Made by a program: the position numbers and the translations under genes. Under the pieces are notes generated by a model. It searched no databases, was not told the DNA's origin, and saw only the letters and a program-made list of their open reading frames with translations. From a virus, in IMG/VR virus record IMGVR_UViG_3300034375_003622, positions 1 through 28,711 of that record: a DNA stretch of 28,711 bases, one strand, 5' to 3'. Position 1 is the first letter of the stretch. Each line of letters opens with the position of its first letter. Below are positions 7,448 through 17,100 of the stretch, piece by piece.

Positions 7448-8997
7448 TGCCTGAAAATTTAGCTTCCTTTAAAGTATTTGCTGAAGGTGGATTGAACCTG
7501 AACAGGGACGTGTTGTCTCAAGGGGAAAGACAACCTGGTTCTGCTATTTCCTTACTTAATTACGAACCTGCTATAACTGGTGGATATAGACGTGTCAGTG
7601 GTTACACCAACGACTATGGCACAGTACCTGGTGATAGCTCTGGTAGTGTACTTGGTGTAGCAGTAGCTGCTGGTATTAACGATGGTATTCTTGCTGCACG
7701 TAAGCCTTCTTCAGGTAACAACTACTTACACTACTGGGATGCTACAGCAGAGTCTTGGACAGCAGTAACTACTTCTGGTTCACCTACAATGACAGGTGTA
7801 ACAAAAGTAAGATTTACTAGGTTTAACTGGGGGACAGCAAAGGTTATCCTGACAGATGGTGTAAACCCTGCAGCTACCTACGATGGTACAACTTACACCC
7901 AGATTACCCATGCTAATGCTCCTACAGATCCTAAGTTTGCTGCAGTATTCAAGAACCATATGTGGCTTGCAGGTGATCCTAGTGAACCTCATAACTTGTA
8001 TTTCAGTGCACCTACAGACGAAACCAAGTGGGCACCTGCAGATGGTGCTGGTGTAATCAACGTAGGTTTTCCTATTGTATCAATCAAACCGTTTCGTGAT
8101 TCTCTGTTTGTATTTGGTACGAACAACATTAAAAGGATTGTAGGAAACAACATCTCAGACTGGGCTTTACAGCACGTAACAGATGACCTTGGTTGCCTAG
8201 CATCAGATAGTGTTATTGAGATTGGTGGTGACCTAATCTTTTTATCACAGGATGGTATGAGACCTATCTCAGGTACAGATAAGATTGGTGACGTTAACTT
8301 GGAAACACTAACCAAGAACATCCAATCTTTTATTTCTGATGTTGTGTTTAATAACGATCTTGATGCTGTCTCTTCTGTAATCATCAGAGGTAAATCTCAG
8401 TTTAGATTATTCTATAACGTAGAAAATGGGAATGCACTTCTTGGTGGACTACGTATGGGACAACAGGGTGGCATTGGCTTTGAGTTTGGTCAGATGATTG
8501 GTATTGAGGCCACTTGTGCTGACAGTGGATACATCGACAAAGAAGAATATGTCATTCATGGGGACACTTCAGGTAAAGTCCACAGACAAGAATCAGGTAA
8601 TAGCTTTGGTGGAAATAACATCGTAAGCCTTTACCAAACACCATTCTTGCACATGCAAGATCCAGAGCAACGTAAGATTATTCATACTGTTGCTACTTAC
8701 CTTAGATCAGAAGGTGATAACGAGATCGTTATGTCGGTTGTATTTGACTACGATGATACCACCATTCTTAATCCAACTAACTTTACTTTAAGCACTGAAG
8801 GTGCTGCTGCATATTATAACGAAGCTGTCTTTAATGACTCTTCAACTATTTGGAGTGGTAACCCATCCCCTGTTCAAAGGGTGAATGTTTCAGGCTCAGG
8901 TAAATCAGTTTCTTTTAGATATGTTACAAATGACACGAATGCATCACACAGTATCCAAGGACTTGTTGTGACGTTTGGAGTGGGGGATAGATTATAA
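7447..8997 (+). CDS. Tail nozzle / DNA-stabilisation protein, beta-propeller-like
   Basis: A 516-aa protein starting one base inside the adaptor stop (TAATG). The N-terminus (FAEGGLNLNRDVLSQGERQPGSAISLLNYEP...GYRRVSGYT) is typical of podovirus tail hub or nozzle proteins that wrap the portal-adaptor assembly. Residues ~60-300 contain repeated strand-turn units of propeller type (DGILAARK...YLHYWDATAESW; TKVRFTRFNWGTAKVILTDGVNPAATYDGTTY; NHMWLAGDPSEPHNLYFSAPTDETKW; FRDSLFVFGTNNIKRI; DLIFLSQDGMRPIS). This resembles the P22 gp10 / T7 gp12 functional class that seals packaged DNA and carries fibres. Only two cysteines, in contrast to the next genes. Exact family uncertain. Confidence 0.62.
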   Translation: MPENLASFKVFAEGGLNLNRDVLSQGERQPGSAISLLNYEPAITGGYRRVSGYTNDYGTVPGDSSGSVLGVAVAAGINDGILAARKPSSGNNYLHYWDATAESWTAVTTSGSPTMTGVTKVRFTRFNWGTAKVILTDGVNPAATYDGTTYTQITHANAPTDPKFAAVFKNHMWLAGDPSEPHNLYFSAPTDETKWAPADGAGVINVGFPIVSIKPFRDSLFVFGTNNIKRIVGNNISDWALQHVTDDLGCLASDSVIEIGGDLIFLSQDGMRPISGTDKIGDVNLETLTKNIQSFISDVVFNNDLDAVSSVIIRGKSQFRLFYNVENGNALLGGLRMGQQGGIGFEFGQMIGIEATCADSGYIDKEEYVIHGDTSGKVHRQESGNSFGGNNIVSLYQTPFLHMQDPEQRKIIHTVATYLRSEGDNEIVMSVVFDYDDTTILNPTNFTLSTEGAAAYYNEAVFNDSSTIWSGNPSPVQRVNVSGSGKSVSFRYVTNDTNASHSIQGLVVTFGVGDRL

Positions 8998-11900
8998 ATG
9001 GCAGGTTATACAAGACAGAGTGTAGCTGATATTGTTTCTGGTCAGGTTATTAAAGCTGAACCAATCAACAACGAATTAAATCAGGTACTAGCTGCATTCA
9101 ATGCAAGCACAGGACACAAACATGATGGCACTTCAGCAGAAGGTGCTTACATTCCAACTATCTCTGATACTAACAACTATAACAAGGTTGTAATTGATAC
9201 AACTAACAACAGAATTAATTTCTTCACTAATGTTGGTAATGCAGCAGTAGAGCAGGTAAGGATACAAGATGGAGCTATTGTTCCTGTCACTGATGAAGAT
9301 ATTGATCTGGGTTCTCCGACTGCTGAGTTCAAAGATCTTTACATTGATGGTGTGGGTTATATCGACACTCTGGCGGTACATGAAAATGCTACTATTACGG
9401 GTAACCTTACCGTTAATGGGAATACTACTCTTGGTAGTGACGATAGTGATACTGTTACAGTAAATGCTGATGTTGCCTCAGACCTTATCCCTTCTGCAGA
9501 TGCAACATACGATTTGGGTGCTACAGGTAGTGAATGGAATGATGCTTACATTACTGGTACAGCAAACATTGATAGCCTTGTAGCTGACACAGCAGACATT
9601 AATGGTGGTACTATCGATGGTACTACTATTGGTGCTACTACCCCTGCTGCTGCTGACTTCACCACAATGGATGCATCTGGTAATGCTACTGTCGGTGGTA
9701 CACTTGGTGTAACAGGTAACACAACACTGTCTGGTACTCTTGGAGTTACAGGTGTTTCTACTTTCTCTGATACAGTCTGTGCACCTAACCTAAAAGCCAC
9801 AGGAACCTCAACTCTTAGCACAGTAGACATTAATGCAGGTAATATTGACAATACTGTTATTGGTGCCACTACTCCTGTTGCAGGTAGTTTTACTACAGTT
9901 AGTACGTCTGGACAGGGTACTTTTGCTACAGTAGATATCAATGGGGGTACTATTGACGGTGCTACTATTGGTGCTACTACAGCATGTCCTATAACAGGTA
10001 CGACTGTTGATGGTACAATTATTACAGCAAGCACTTGTTTTGCAGGTAATGTCTGTGGTTCTGTCACTGGTGACGTAACAGGAAACCTTACAGGTAATGC
10101 TGCAGGTTGCCATACAGGAAACTTTGATGGTACTGTAGGGGCTACTACAGCTTGCCCTATAACAGGTACTACTGTTACTGCTAACACTTGTTTTGTTGGA
10201 TGTGTAGTAGGTAATGTAACAGGAGATGTTACTGGAAATCTTACTGGAAATGCTGCAGGTTGTCACACAGGTAATTTTGACGGTACTGTTGGTGCTACGA
10301 CTGCATGTCCTGTAACTGCTACAACAATTGATGGTACTGTAATATGTGCAAGCACTTGCTTAGATGGACCTTTAGTAGGTAATGTAACAGGCGATGTCAC
10401 TGGTAATGTAAATTCAACAGGAATTTCTTGCTTTACAAGCCTTAAATTACAAGGTGATATGAATGCTAATAGTAATAAAATTACAAACTTAGCAGATCCT
10501 GTTTCTGATTCTGATGCAGCCACAAAATTGTATGTCGATAATGCAGTTGAAGGTTTGGATGTAAAAGGATCTGTTAAAGTTGCTACAACTGCAAACATTA
10601 CTTTAAGTGGTACTCAGACTATTGATGATATTGCAGTAGTTGCAGACGACAGGGTTCTTGTCAAAGACCAAAGTACAGCTTCAGAAAATGGCATATATGT
10701 AGTTGCTGCAGGTGCTTGGTCCAGATCAGATGATGCAGATACCTTTGACAAACATGCAGGAGCATTCTTCTTTGTTGAAGAGGGTACAACAAATGCTGAT
10801 AATGGTTTTGTTGGTACTGTGGATACAGGTGGTACTCTTGACACTACAGATATCACTTTCGTACAATTCTCAGGTGCAGGGCAGATTACAGCAGGTACTG
10901 GTCTCACTAAGTCTGGCAATACTATTAACGTTGTTACTGCAGACTCTGGTAGAATTGTAACAAATGCTGACAGTATTGATCTTGCTACAACAGGAGTAAG
11001 TGCAGGAACTTATAAGTCTGTTACTACAGATGTTTATGGACGTATTACAGGTGGGACAAACCCAACTACTCTTTCTGGGTATGGCATTACTGATGCTTAC
11101 ACAAACACCTGCACAGATACACTTTTAGATGCTAAGGTAGATCTTGCAGGAGACACAATGACTGGTGACCTAGCAATGGGTGCCAACTGTGTTACTTCTA
11201 CTGCTACACCTGCTACAGATGATACCTTAACTCGTAAAGGTTACGTTGATACACAGGATGCTTTAAAACTAAACTTATCAGGTGGTACTATGACTGGTGC
11301 CATTGATATGGGTTCTAGTAAGATAACCACAACGTATACTCCAACTGACAATGCCGATCTCACAACAAAAACATACGTTGACGGTATTTTAGGTTCTGCA
11401 ACTGCAGCAGCTACTTCTGCTACCAATGCTGCTACCTCAGAGACTAATGCAGCCACATCAGAAACAAATGCTGCTAACTCAGCTACTAATGCTGCTGCTT
11501 CAGCTACTTCGGCTGCCGATTCTTATGATGACTTTGATGACAGATACCTTGGTGACAAAGCTTCAGACCCATCAGTAGACAACGATGGTGATGGACTTAT
11601 TACTGGTGCATTGTATTGGAATACTACAGACAATGCTCTAAAAGTATACACAGGATCTGCTTGGGCTTCTGCAGCATTTACACTGGGTGATGCTCTTACT
11701 TGTATCCAAGAAGATACTTCTCCTGTCTTAGGTGGTAATCTTAATGCAGGTACAAACTGCATCTATGGTACAGGTGTAGTCTGTGTCTCTAACCTTTGTG
11801 GTACACTGACAGGTAACGTTACTGGTAATGTTACTGGTACTGTAAGTGATATCAGTAACCATGACACAGGTGACCTAACAGAAGGTTCAAACCAGTACTT

Positions 11901-13905
11901 CACAACAGGCAGAGTAGACAGCCACCTAACAGGTGGTACAGGTGTTACTTACACAACTGGTACAATAGCTATTGGTCAGTCTGTTGGTACAGCAGACAAT
12001 GTATGCTTTGGTTCTGTCTGTGTTACAGCTAACCCAACTTTAGCTTGCCAACTTGCAACTAAAGAGTACGTTGACACGATTGCTGCTGCTGGTATCCACT
12101 ACCATGACCCAGTACGTGTTGAATCACCAGACAGTGCAGGAAACCTAAATGCTACCTATGACAATGGTACAGCAGGTGTAGGTGCTACACTTACTAACAA
12201 TGGTACACAAGCTGCCCTAGTTATTGATGGTGTAACCCTAAACACAAATGATCGTGTTCTTATCTACAGCCAAACCAATGGTTACGAAAATGGTGTTTAC
12301 ACAGTTACCAACACTGGTTCAGCTTCAACTAACTGGGTTCTTACTCGTGCTACAGATGCTGACAGTTATGGTGCTTCAGATCAGAATGCACTAGGTGAAG
12401 GTGATGCATTCTTCGTAAAAGAAGGTGACACTGGTGCTGGTGAGTTGTACGTGATGAATACATCTGGTACAATTACATTCGGTACTACAAACATTAGCTT
12501 TACTGTCGTAGCTGAGACTGCTGTTTACGATGCAGGTAATGGTCTGACACTAGATGGTACAACCTTTGCTGTAGGAGCAGGAACAGGTGTTACAGTCAAT
12601 GCTAACACAGTTGCTATCGGACAGGCAGTAGGTACAGGCGATACAGTAACCTTTGCCAGAGTATGTGCTCCTGTCACAGGTGCTGTAACTGGTAATGCTA
12701 CTACTGCAACTTGCTGGCAAACTGGTAGAACAATCAGCCTTACAGGGGCAGTAACTGGATCTGTTACAGGTGTTAATGGTTCAGGTAATGTAAGTATTGC
12801 AACGACTGCTACTTCTGATCCTACACTTTGTATCTGTGGGGATGCTACAGGTTCTGCTACATTCACAAACCTTGGTAATGCTAACCTTAGCCTTACTATT
12901 GCAGACGATAGCCACAACCATACAGTAGCTAACGTTGATGGACTAGCAACATGTTTGTCAGGTAAAGCTGGAACAAATGGTTCTACATCTAATAACTTTA
13001 GTGCAGCCTGTCTTTGTGCAGCTAACTGTTTCCAAGCTCCATACATTGCAGTAAACTGTGGTTGTGCAGTAAACTGCTGGAAATCACCAGTTGTCTGTGG
13101 TTCAACTGCTCTTAGGGGTGCCTGTGCAGCTTTAACTACCTGTGTTTGCACACCATACCTAGTCTCATCAGGAATTGTTTGTGCAGGTACTTGTTTAAGA
13201 GGACAAACTTGTCTGAACACACCTATTGCTTGTGGATCAAGCTGTGTTATATCTCCTACTATCTGTGGTACTTCTTGGCTTGCAGTAGGTGGCAGATGTA
13301 TCTGTGAAACTGGTGGTGAGTATGGAACAATTTCTGTTACTACTGGTAATAATAACTGGTGTGGTTACTCCATTGCTAACAACTACGTGTTCATGGCATG
13401 TGGTGGATCGATGGGTCTGTACAATGATATTACAAATGAATGGGCACTTCTACATTGTTGCAACGGTTCAACATGTTTATACCACAATGGAACAGCTCAA
13501 TTTGCAACTACTGGTTACGGTTCTTATACATCAGGTTGTAGCTGTGCATCAAACTGCTTTATCTCACCAGTAGTATGTGGTGTTACAACCAGAGGTACAA
13601 CAGCTTGCTTCACTGACTTCAACTCTACTTCTGACTGCAGGTGCAAAGAGAACATTGCTACAGTAGATGATGCATACAATAAGATCGGTCAGATCAGAGG
13701 TGTGAACTATAACTGGAAAGATTCTGGCAAGTACACAATGGGTGTTGTTGCTCAAGAAGTAGAAGAAGCATTCCCAGAACTTGTTACAACAGATGACGAT
13801 GGTTACAAATCAGTCAACTATAATGGCTTGGTAGGTGCACTTATTGAAACTGTGAAGTGTCTACAAGGTAAAGTAGAGGAACTAGAGAATGGCTCTAAAG
13901 GTTAG
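8998..13905 (+). CDS. Giant tail fibre with C-terminal S74 intramolecular chaperone
   Basis: A 1635-aa trimeric-fibre-type protein starting immediately after the upstream stop. Residues 1-60 are a probable attachment domain (MAGYTRQSVADIVSG...NASTGHKHDG). Residues ~120-480 are repetitive Thr/Gly/Val strands (NLTVNGNTTL, GNVTGDVTGNLTG). ATK.YVD-type motifs follow near 505, 745, 790 and 1020. Two paralogous domains (DDRVLVKDQ...ENGIYVV and NDRVLIYSQ...ENGVYTV) lie at ~520-625 and ~1031-1171, with an Ala-rich heptad stretch between (~805-839). The C-terminus is an S74 domain: NSTSD.R.KENI at 1542-1552, predicted self-cleavage between S1545 and D1546, then a helical trimerisation tail that would be released. 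Cys appears only after residue ~260 and totals about 58 by hand count, unusual for a fibre. Role: receptor binding. Confidence 0.85.
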   Translation: MAGYTRQSVADIVSGQVIKAEPINNELNQVLAAFNASTGHKHDGTSAEGAYIPTISDTNNYNKVVIDTTNNRINFFTNVGNAAVEQVRIQDGAIVPVTDEDIDLGSPTAEFKDLYIDGVGYIDTLAVHENATITGNLTVNGNTTLGSDDSDTVTVNADVASDLIPSADATYDLGATGSEWNDAYITGTANIDSLVADTADINGGTIDGTTIGATTPAAADFTTMDASGNATVGGTLGVTGNTTLSGTLGVTGVSTFSDTVCAPNLKATGTSTLSTVDINAGNIDNTVIGATTPVAGSFTTVSTSGQGTFATVDINGGTIDGATIGATTACPITGTTVDGTIITASTCFAGNVCGSVTGDVTGNLTGNAAGCHTGNFDGTVGATTACPITGTTVTANTCFVGCVVGNVTGDVTGNLTGNAAGCHTGNFDGTVGATTACPVTATTIDGTVICASTCLDGPLVGNVTGDVTGNVNSTGISCFTSLKLQGDMNANSNKITNLADPVSDSDAATKLYVDNAVEGLDVKGSVKVATTANITLSGTQTIDDIAVVADDRVLVKDQSTASENGIYVVAAGAWSRSDDADTFDKHAGAFFFVEEGTTNADNGFVGTVDTGGTLDTTDITFVQFSGAGQITAGTGLTKSGNTINVVTADSGRIVTNADSIDLATTGVSAGTYKSVTTDVYGRITGGTNPTTLSGYGITDAYTNTCTDTLLDAKVDLAGDTMTGDLAMGANCVTSTATPATDDTLTRKGYVDTQDALKLNLSGGTMTGAIDMGSSKITTTYTPTDNADLTTKTYVDGILGSATAAATSATNAATSETNAATSETNAANSATNAAASATSAADSYDDFDDRYLGDKASDPSVDNDGDGLITGALYWNTTDNALKVYTGSAWASAAFTLGDALTCIQEDTSPVLGGNLNAGTNCIYGTGVVCVSNLCGTLTGNVTGNVTGTVSDISNHDTGDLTEGSNQYFTTGRVDSHLTGGTGVTYTTGTIAIGQSVGTADNVCFGSVCVTANPTLACQLATKEYVDTIAAAGIHYHDPVRVESPDSAGNLNATYDNGTAGVGATLTNNGTQAALVIDGVTLNTNDRVLIYSQTNGYENGVYTVTNTGSASTNWVLTRATDADSYGASDQNALGEGDAFFVKEGDTGAGELYVMNTSGTITFGTTNISFTVVAETAVYDAGNGLTLDGTTFAVGAGTGVTVNANTVAIGQAVGTGDTVTFARVCAPVTGAVTGNATTATCWQTGRTISLTGAVTGSVTGVNGSGNVSIATTATSDPTLCICGDATGSATFTNLGNANLSLTIADDSHNHTVANVDGLATCLSGKAGTNGSTSNNFSAACLCAANCFQAPYIAVNCGCAVNCWKSPVVCGSTALRGACAALTTCVCTPYLVSSGIVCAGTCLRGQTCLNTPIACGSSCVISPTICGTSWLAVGGRCICETGGEYGTISVTTGNNNWCGYSIANNYVFMACGGSMGLYNDITNEWALLHCCNGSTCLYHNGTAQFATTGYGSYTSGCSCASNCFISPVVCGVTTRGTTACFTDFNSTSDCRCKENIATVDDAYNKIGQIRGVNYNWKDSGKYTMGVVAQEVEEAFPELVTTDDDGYKSVNYNGLVGALIETVKCLQGKVEELENGSKG
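10063..10311 (+). repeat. Duplicated 32-residue fibre module with silent divergence
   Basis: Two copies, 10063-10158 and 10216-10311, encode the same 32 residues, from VTGDVTGNLTG through AAGCHTGNFDG to ATTACP. Codon-by-codon comparison shows 20 third-position differences and no amino-acid change. Shorter related units (GTIDG.TIGATTP) occur at ~9605 and ~9950. The repeats presumably form successive strands of the fibre shaft. Confidence 0.8.
11410..11514 (+). repeat. Five Ala-rich heptads in the fibre shaft
   Basis: Five consecutive 21-base units encode ATSATNA, ATSETNA, ATSETNA, ANSATNA and AASATSA. They are followed by ADSYDDFDDRYLG, a junction common in phage fibres, and by a DNDGDG loop that could bind calcium. 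This is probably a short three-stranded coiled coil between the two halves of the fibre. Confidence 0.75.
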
Positions 13906-14104
13906 TGGTACAACTGTTATTGACGACAGTAAAAACATTCCTTCAGGAACACCATCAGTGCAAGGGACGATAGTGACAGCTAACGTCCTTACTGCACCTT
14001 CTGGTACGACAGCACAAAGACCTGCATCCCCAAACACAGGTCACATCTTTTTTGATACAACTCTTGGTACAATAGTTTCTTACAATGGAACCGAATGGGT
14101 TTGA
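13889..14104 (+). CDS. 71-aa mini-fibre protein, paralogous to the head of the next gene
   Basis: A 71-aa protein starting inside the end of the fibre gene (17-base overlap). Its sequence MALKVSGTTVIDDSKNI and then RPASPNTGHIFFDTTLGTI with SYNGTEW (residues 44-70) aligns well with residues 1-69 of the following 1150-aa protein (MAYKINGTTVVDNSRNV; RPASPATGSIYFDTDLGSL; SYDGTAW). The RPASP.TG.I.FDT.LG...SY.GT.W unit is common in phage tail fibres. The whole gene is one such unit with no Cys. It could cap or connect the fibre, or be a leftover of duplication. GAACTAGAGA precedes the ATG as a weak ribosome site. Real-gene status rests on the homology to its neighbour. Confidence 0.72.
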   Translation: MALKVSGTTVIDDSKNIPSGTPSVQGTIVTANVLTAPSGTTAQRPASPNTGHIFFDTTLGTIVSYNGTEWV

Positions 14105-14134
14105 TTCACGATAGTCTTAGGACGGAGAATATAA

Positions 14135-17100
14135 ATGGCATATAAGATTAATGGCACTACGGTGGTCGATAACAGCAGGAACGTCTGTGCCTGTTGTGTT
14201 ACCTCGTGTTGTATTACAGCTAGTACACGTATGGATGTTCCTTCAGGTAACACAGCCAGTAGGCCAGCATCTCCTGCTACTGGGTCTATCTACTTTGATA
14301 CAGACTTGGGTTCTCTTATATCTTACGATGGGACTGCCTGGGCTGCTGTAGGTGGAGGATCTGGTTTAGACTTAGAAGAAATTGTAACTAGTGATGCAGA
14401 TGCTTGGGCATTTATTGCTCCTTCAGCACAATGTGCATGTAGAACATATAACCCTCAGTGTCATGGTTATGCTTGTTATAAACATGGAGATTTAAAAGAT
14501 TATTCTTTGTACTCTGTAGCTACAGATACTCCTTGTTTTCATACACTTCTAGCATTTCAAAACTACGGTAATGGTAGTTGTGCTGTACAATTATATTGTA
14601 GAGACTCACAACAATACATTTGCTGTGTAGAATGTGGGGAATACACAAAATGTGTAACTGCCCTTCCCTGTAGAACTAATAATTGTTGTATTGGTATGAT
14701 TGTTGGTTTGGAGCCAAACTGCAATGCATCATTAAATACTAGATTTAATGTTAAAGGACATTTTCCAATTCAGGTTGGACCTGATGGATCTGTAAGAATT
14801 TTTGCTGTAGACAGATGTGTCCAAACTGGAACAAACCATTGCCTAGTAGGAGCTAACTGCTGGTATCATATGGGGGAATACTTTGTTAATACAAAGGGTG
14901 GAGTTTCCTTAAATGAAAACACTAGTCCTTGGGCTTGTGCTCTCAACATTTGTAAATGTACTAGAGTACCTTTTGGCTATATAGCCACTCCAAGAATTGC
15001 AGGTAAAACTCGTGATGGATGGTTAGCTTACTTTAGAGGAAGAATACATTTTAGAGATGATATTGGTTCATCTCCAAATATGTGTTGCCCTGTTAATATT
15101 CCTATTTTAAGTAGCACGTATGGAACTGGACTTGAAGAGGCTTGTGATTACTTCTTTATTACAAAACCTGGCCCTGGTGTTCCTTACTTCAATGCTCCTA
15201 TGTTTCCTGTTTTAACCACAGGCTTGTGTTATTGTTATAACACATCTACACAGCTATGTGATACTGTTTACAATTGTTGTATGGCAAATCAGATACCTTT
15301 TAAAAGTACTATAAATGGTTTAGTTGGTTGTAATGAATTTAGCTTTTATAACTCCAGAACAGACATTCCTATGGGTGGTAGTGCTTATAATATAAACAAT
15401 TATGATTTATGTATTTGTTGTTACTCAGATGGCGTTTGTAATGCTGCATTCTCTGTAGGATGTTGTGCTTTTGCAATACAAAGACTTGTTGGGCATATTG
15501 GAGTATGTTGTATATGTTTTAGTAATTTTGCACAAGATTCACAAGGACTAATGTTTCCTTCAAGAGATGGATGTTACTTACACAGAATTTTTATATGTCA
15601 GCAAACATGTGCCTCAACTTCTGTCTGCTCCTGTAAAAGGTCTACAAGCAGCTCAGGTGCTAATAACTGCTGGGGGCGTTTTGACAGACTTTACCAAACA
15701 AAAATTGACAGGCTTAACCAATGTGTTGTACAACACAAAGGATTCTGTGGTGTAGATAAGCTTGCTTGGGAATGTAATGTTTTAGGATGCAGTGCTTTAT
15801 CTGAACCTAGACAAACTTGGGTATCTGAGTATCCACAACTTTTGTGTTCAATTGGTGCTGCTATAGATCCAAATAGGGATCACACAGATCTTACAACATA
15901 CATGAGATTTAATCATTCTGGTAGCAATTATACATGTCTCAGAACCATGCCACTTGAAGAACAACACCATGTTATTTGGAGTAAGGTTTGTTCTAACAGA
16001 GGGTTCCTCTTTTATGATAATTGTTGTGGAGAGATGGGGTACTCAGTCTTTGATTGTAACAAAGATCAACTAGACTTTACTTACAATTTTTGTAGATCTT
16101 TAGGAGTTCATCCAAACAATCCAGTAGCTAGACATTTAGTAGATTTATTTGGTACACCTCCAGTTTGTATGTCTACCTCTTGTGTTGGCTGTTTTGCTTG
16201 TTTCTTTGGTGGGTGTTCCTCTGGGTGGACTGCCTACAGAGAATGTTTGTGTGCTGTTACTGGAAACTGTAGTGTACCTTTAACTGCTAAATGTTTAGGG
16301 TATAAGCTTTACTTTGGTGGCTGTTCATGTATGTACAAATTTGTCCCACCAGGAACTGGTTCTCAGTTTTCAATGGTTCATAACAGGTATAACGACCATT
16401 TAGTTTTCTTTAGAGCTATAGGGTGTAGTATCTCTAGTTCTGAAAATTACCCTAGTGAGATCTCTTGGATAGGAGCTATTTGTTGGGATCTACATAACCA
16501 ATGTGTCTCTAAAGTAAATACTTTCTGGCCTCCTCCCCTTGATATATTACAGTATCAGTGTAAAGCATACTACGACATGCACCAGTGTGCTATAGCTTGC
16601 TCTACTTGTTATTTTACGTTATGTTCTCCTACCCATAAACCCCAGGGTTGTGGTTATGGTGGTTGTTTCTGTGAGTGTCACAGACCTTGCAACCAAGGTG
16701 TTAAAGTTATTCCCTATGGAAACTATAAGACCTGGATTGACAGTGGTTGTACTGACTATGGTGGGCTTGTTATAAGTTCTCACTTAGGGGGAGCAGGGTC
16801 ATGTCATGGTAATCTAAACAATCTACAAATACGTAGAGATACTACTTGTTGTAATTACTTCTGTTATTATTACTGCACTGCTGTAGCATCTACTGATCCT
16901 TGTATAAGAAGTTGTAACTCAAACTTAATTATGAATATCGTTCCTGAAGCAGCTATGGTAGCTAGGGTTCCTTTTACTAAACCTTTAGAATGTATTGGCT
17001 GGAGATCCGAACCAGACTTTGCAAAGATGTTTAATGCTGTTATATCACCTCAGTGCTGTGCTTGCTACTTTACAAATTTAATGACTTACGGTGGCACTGA

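Noticed and set aside
9546-10187. Long antisense reading frame opposite the fibre gene (213 codons)
   Set aside because: It mirrors the Thr/Gly/Val repeat composition of the + strand gene, has no ribosome site and encodes a low-complexity Val/Pro/Thr sequence. The 231-codon frame at 12525-13220 is rejected for the same reason.
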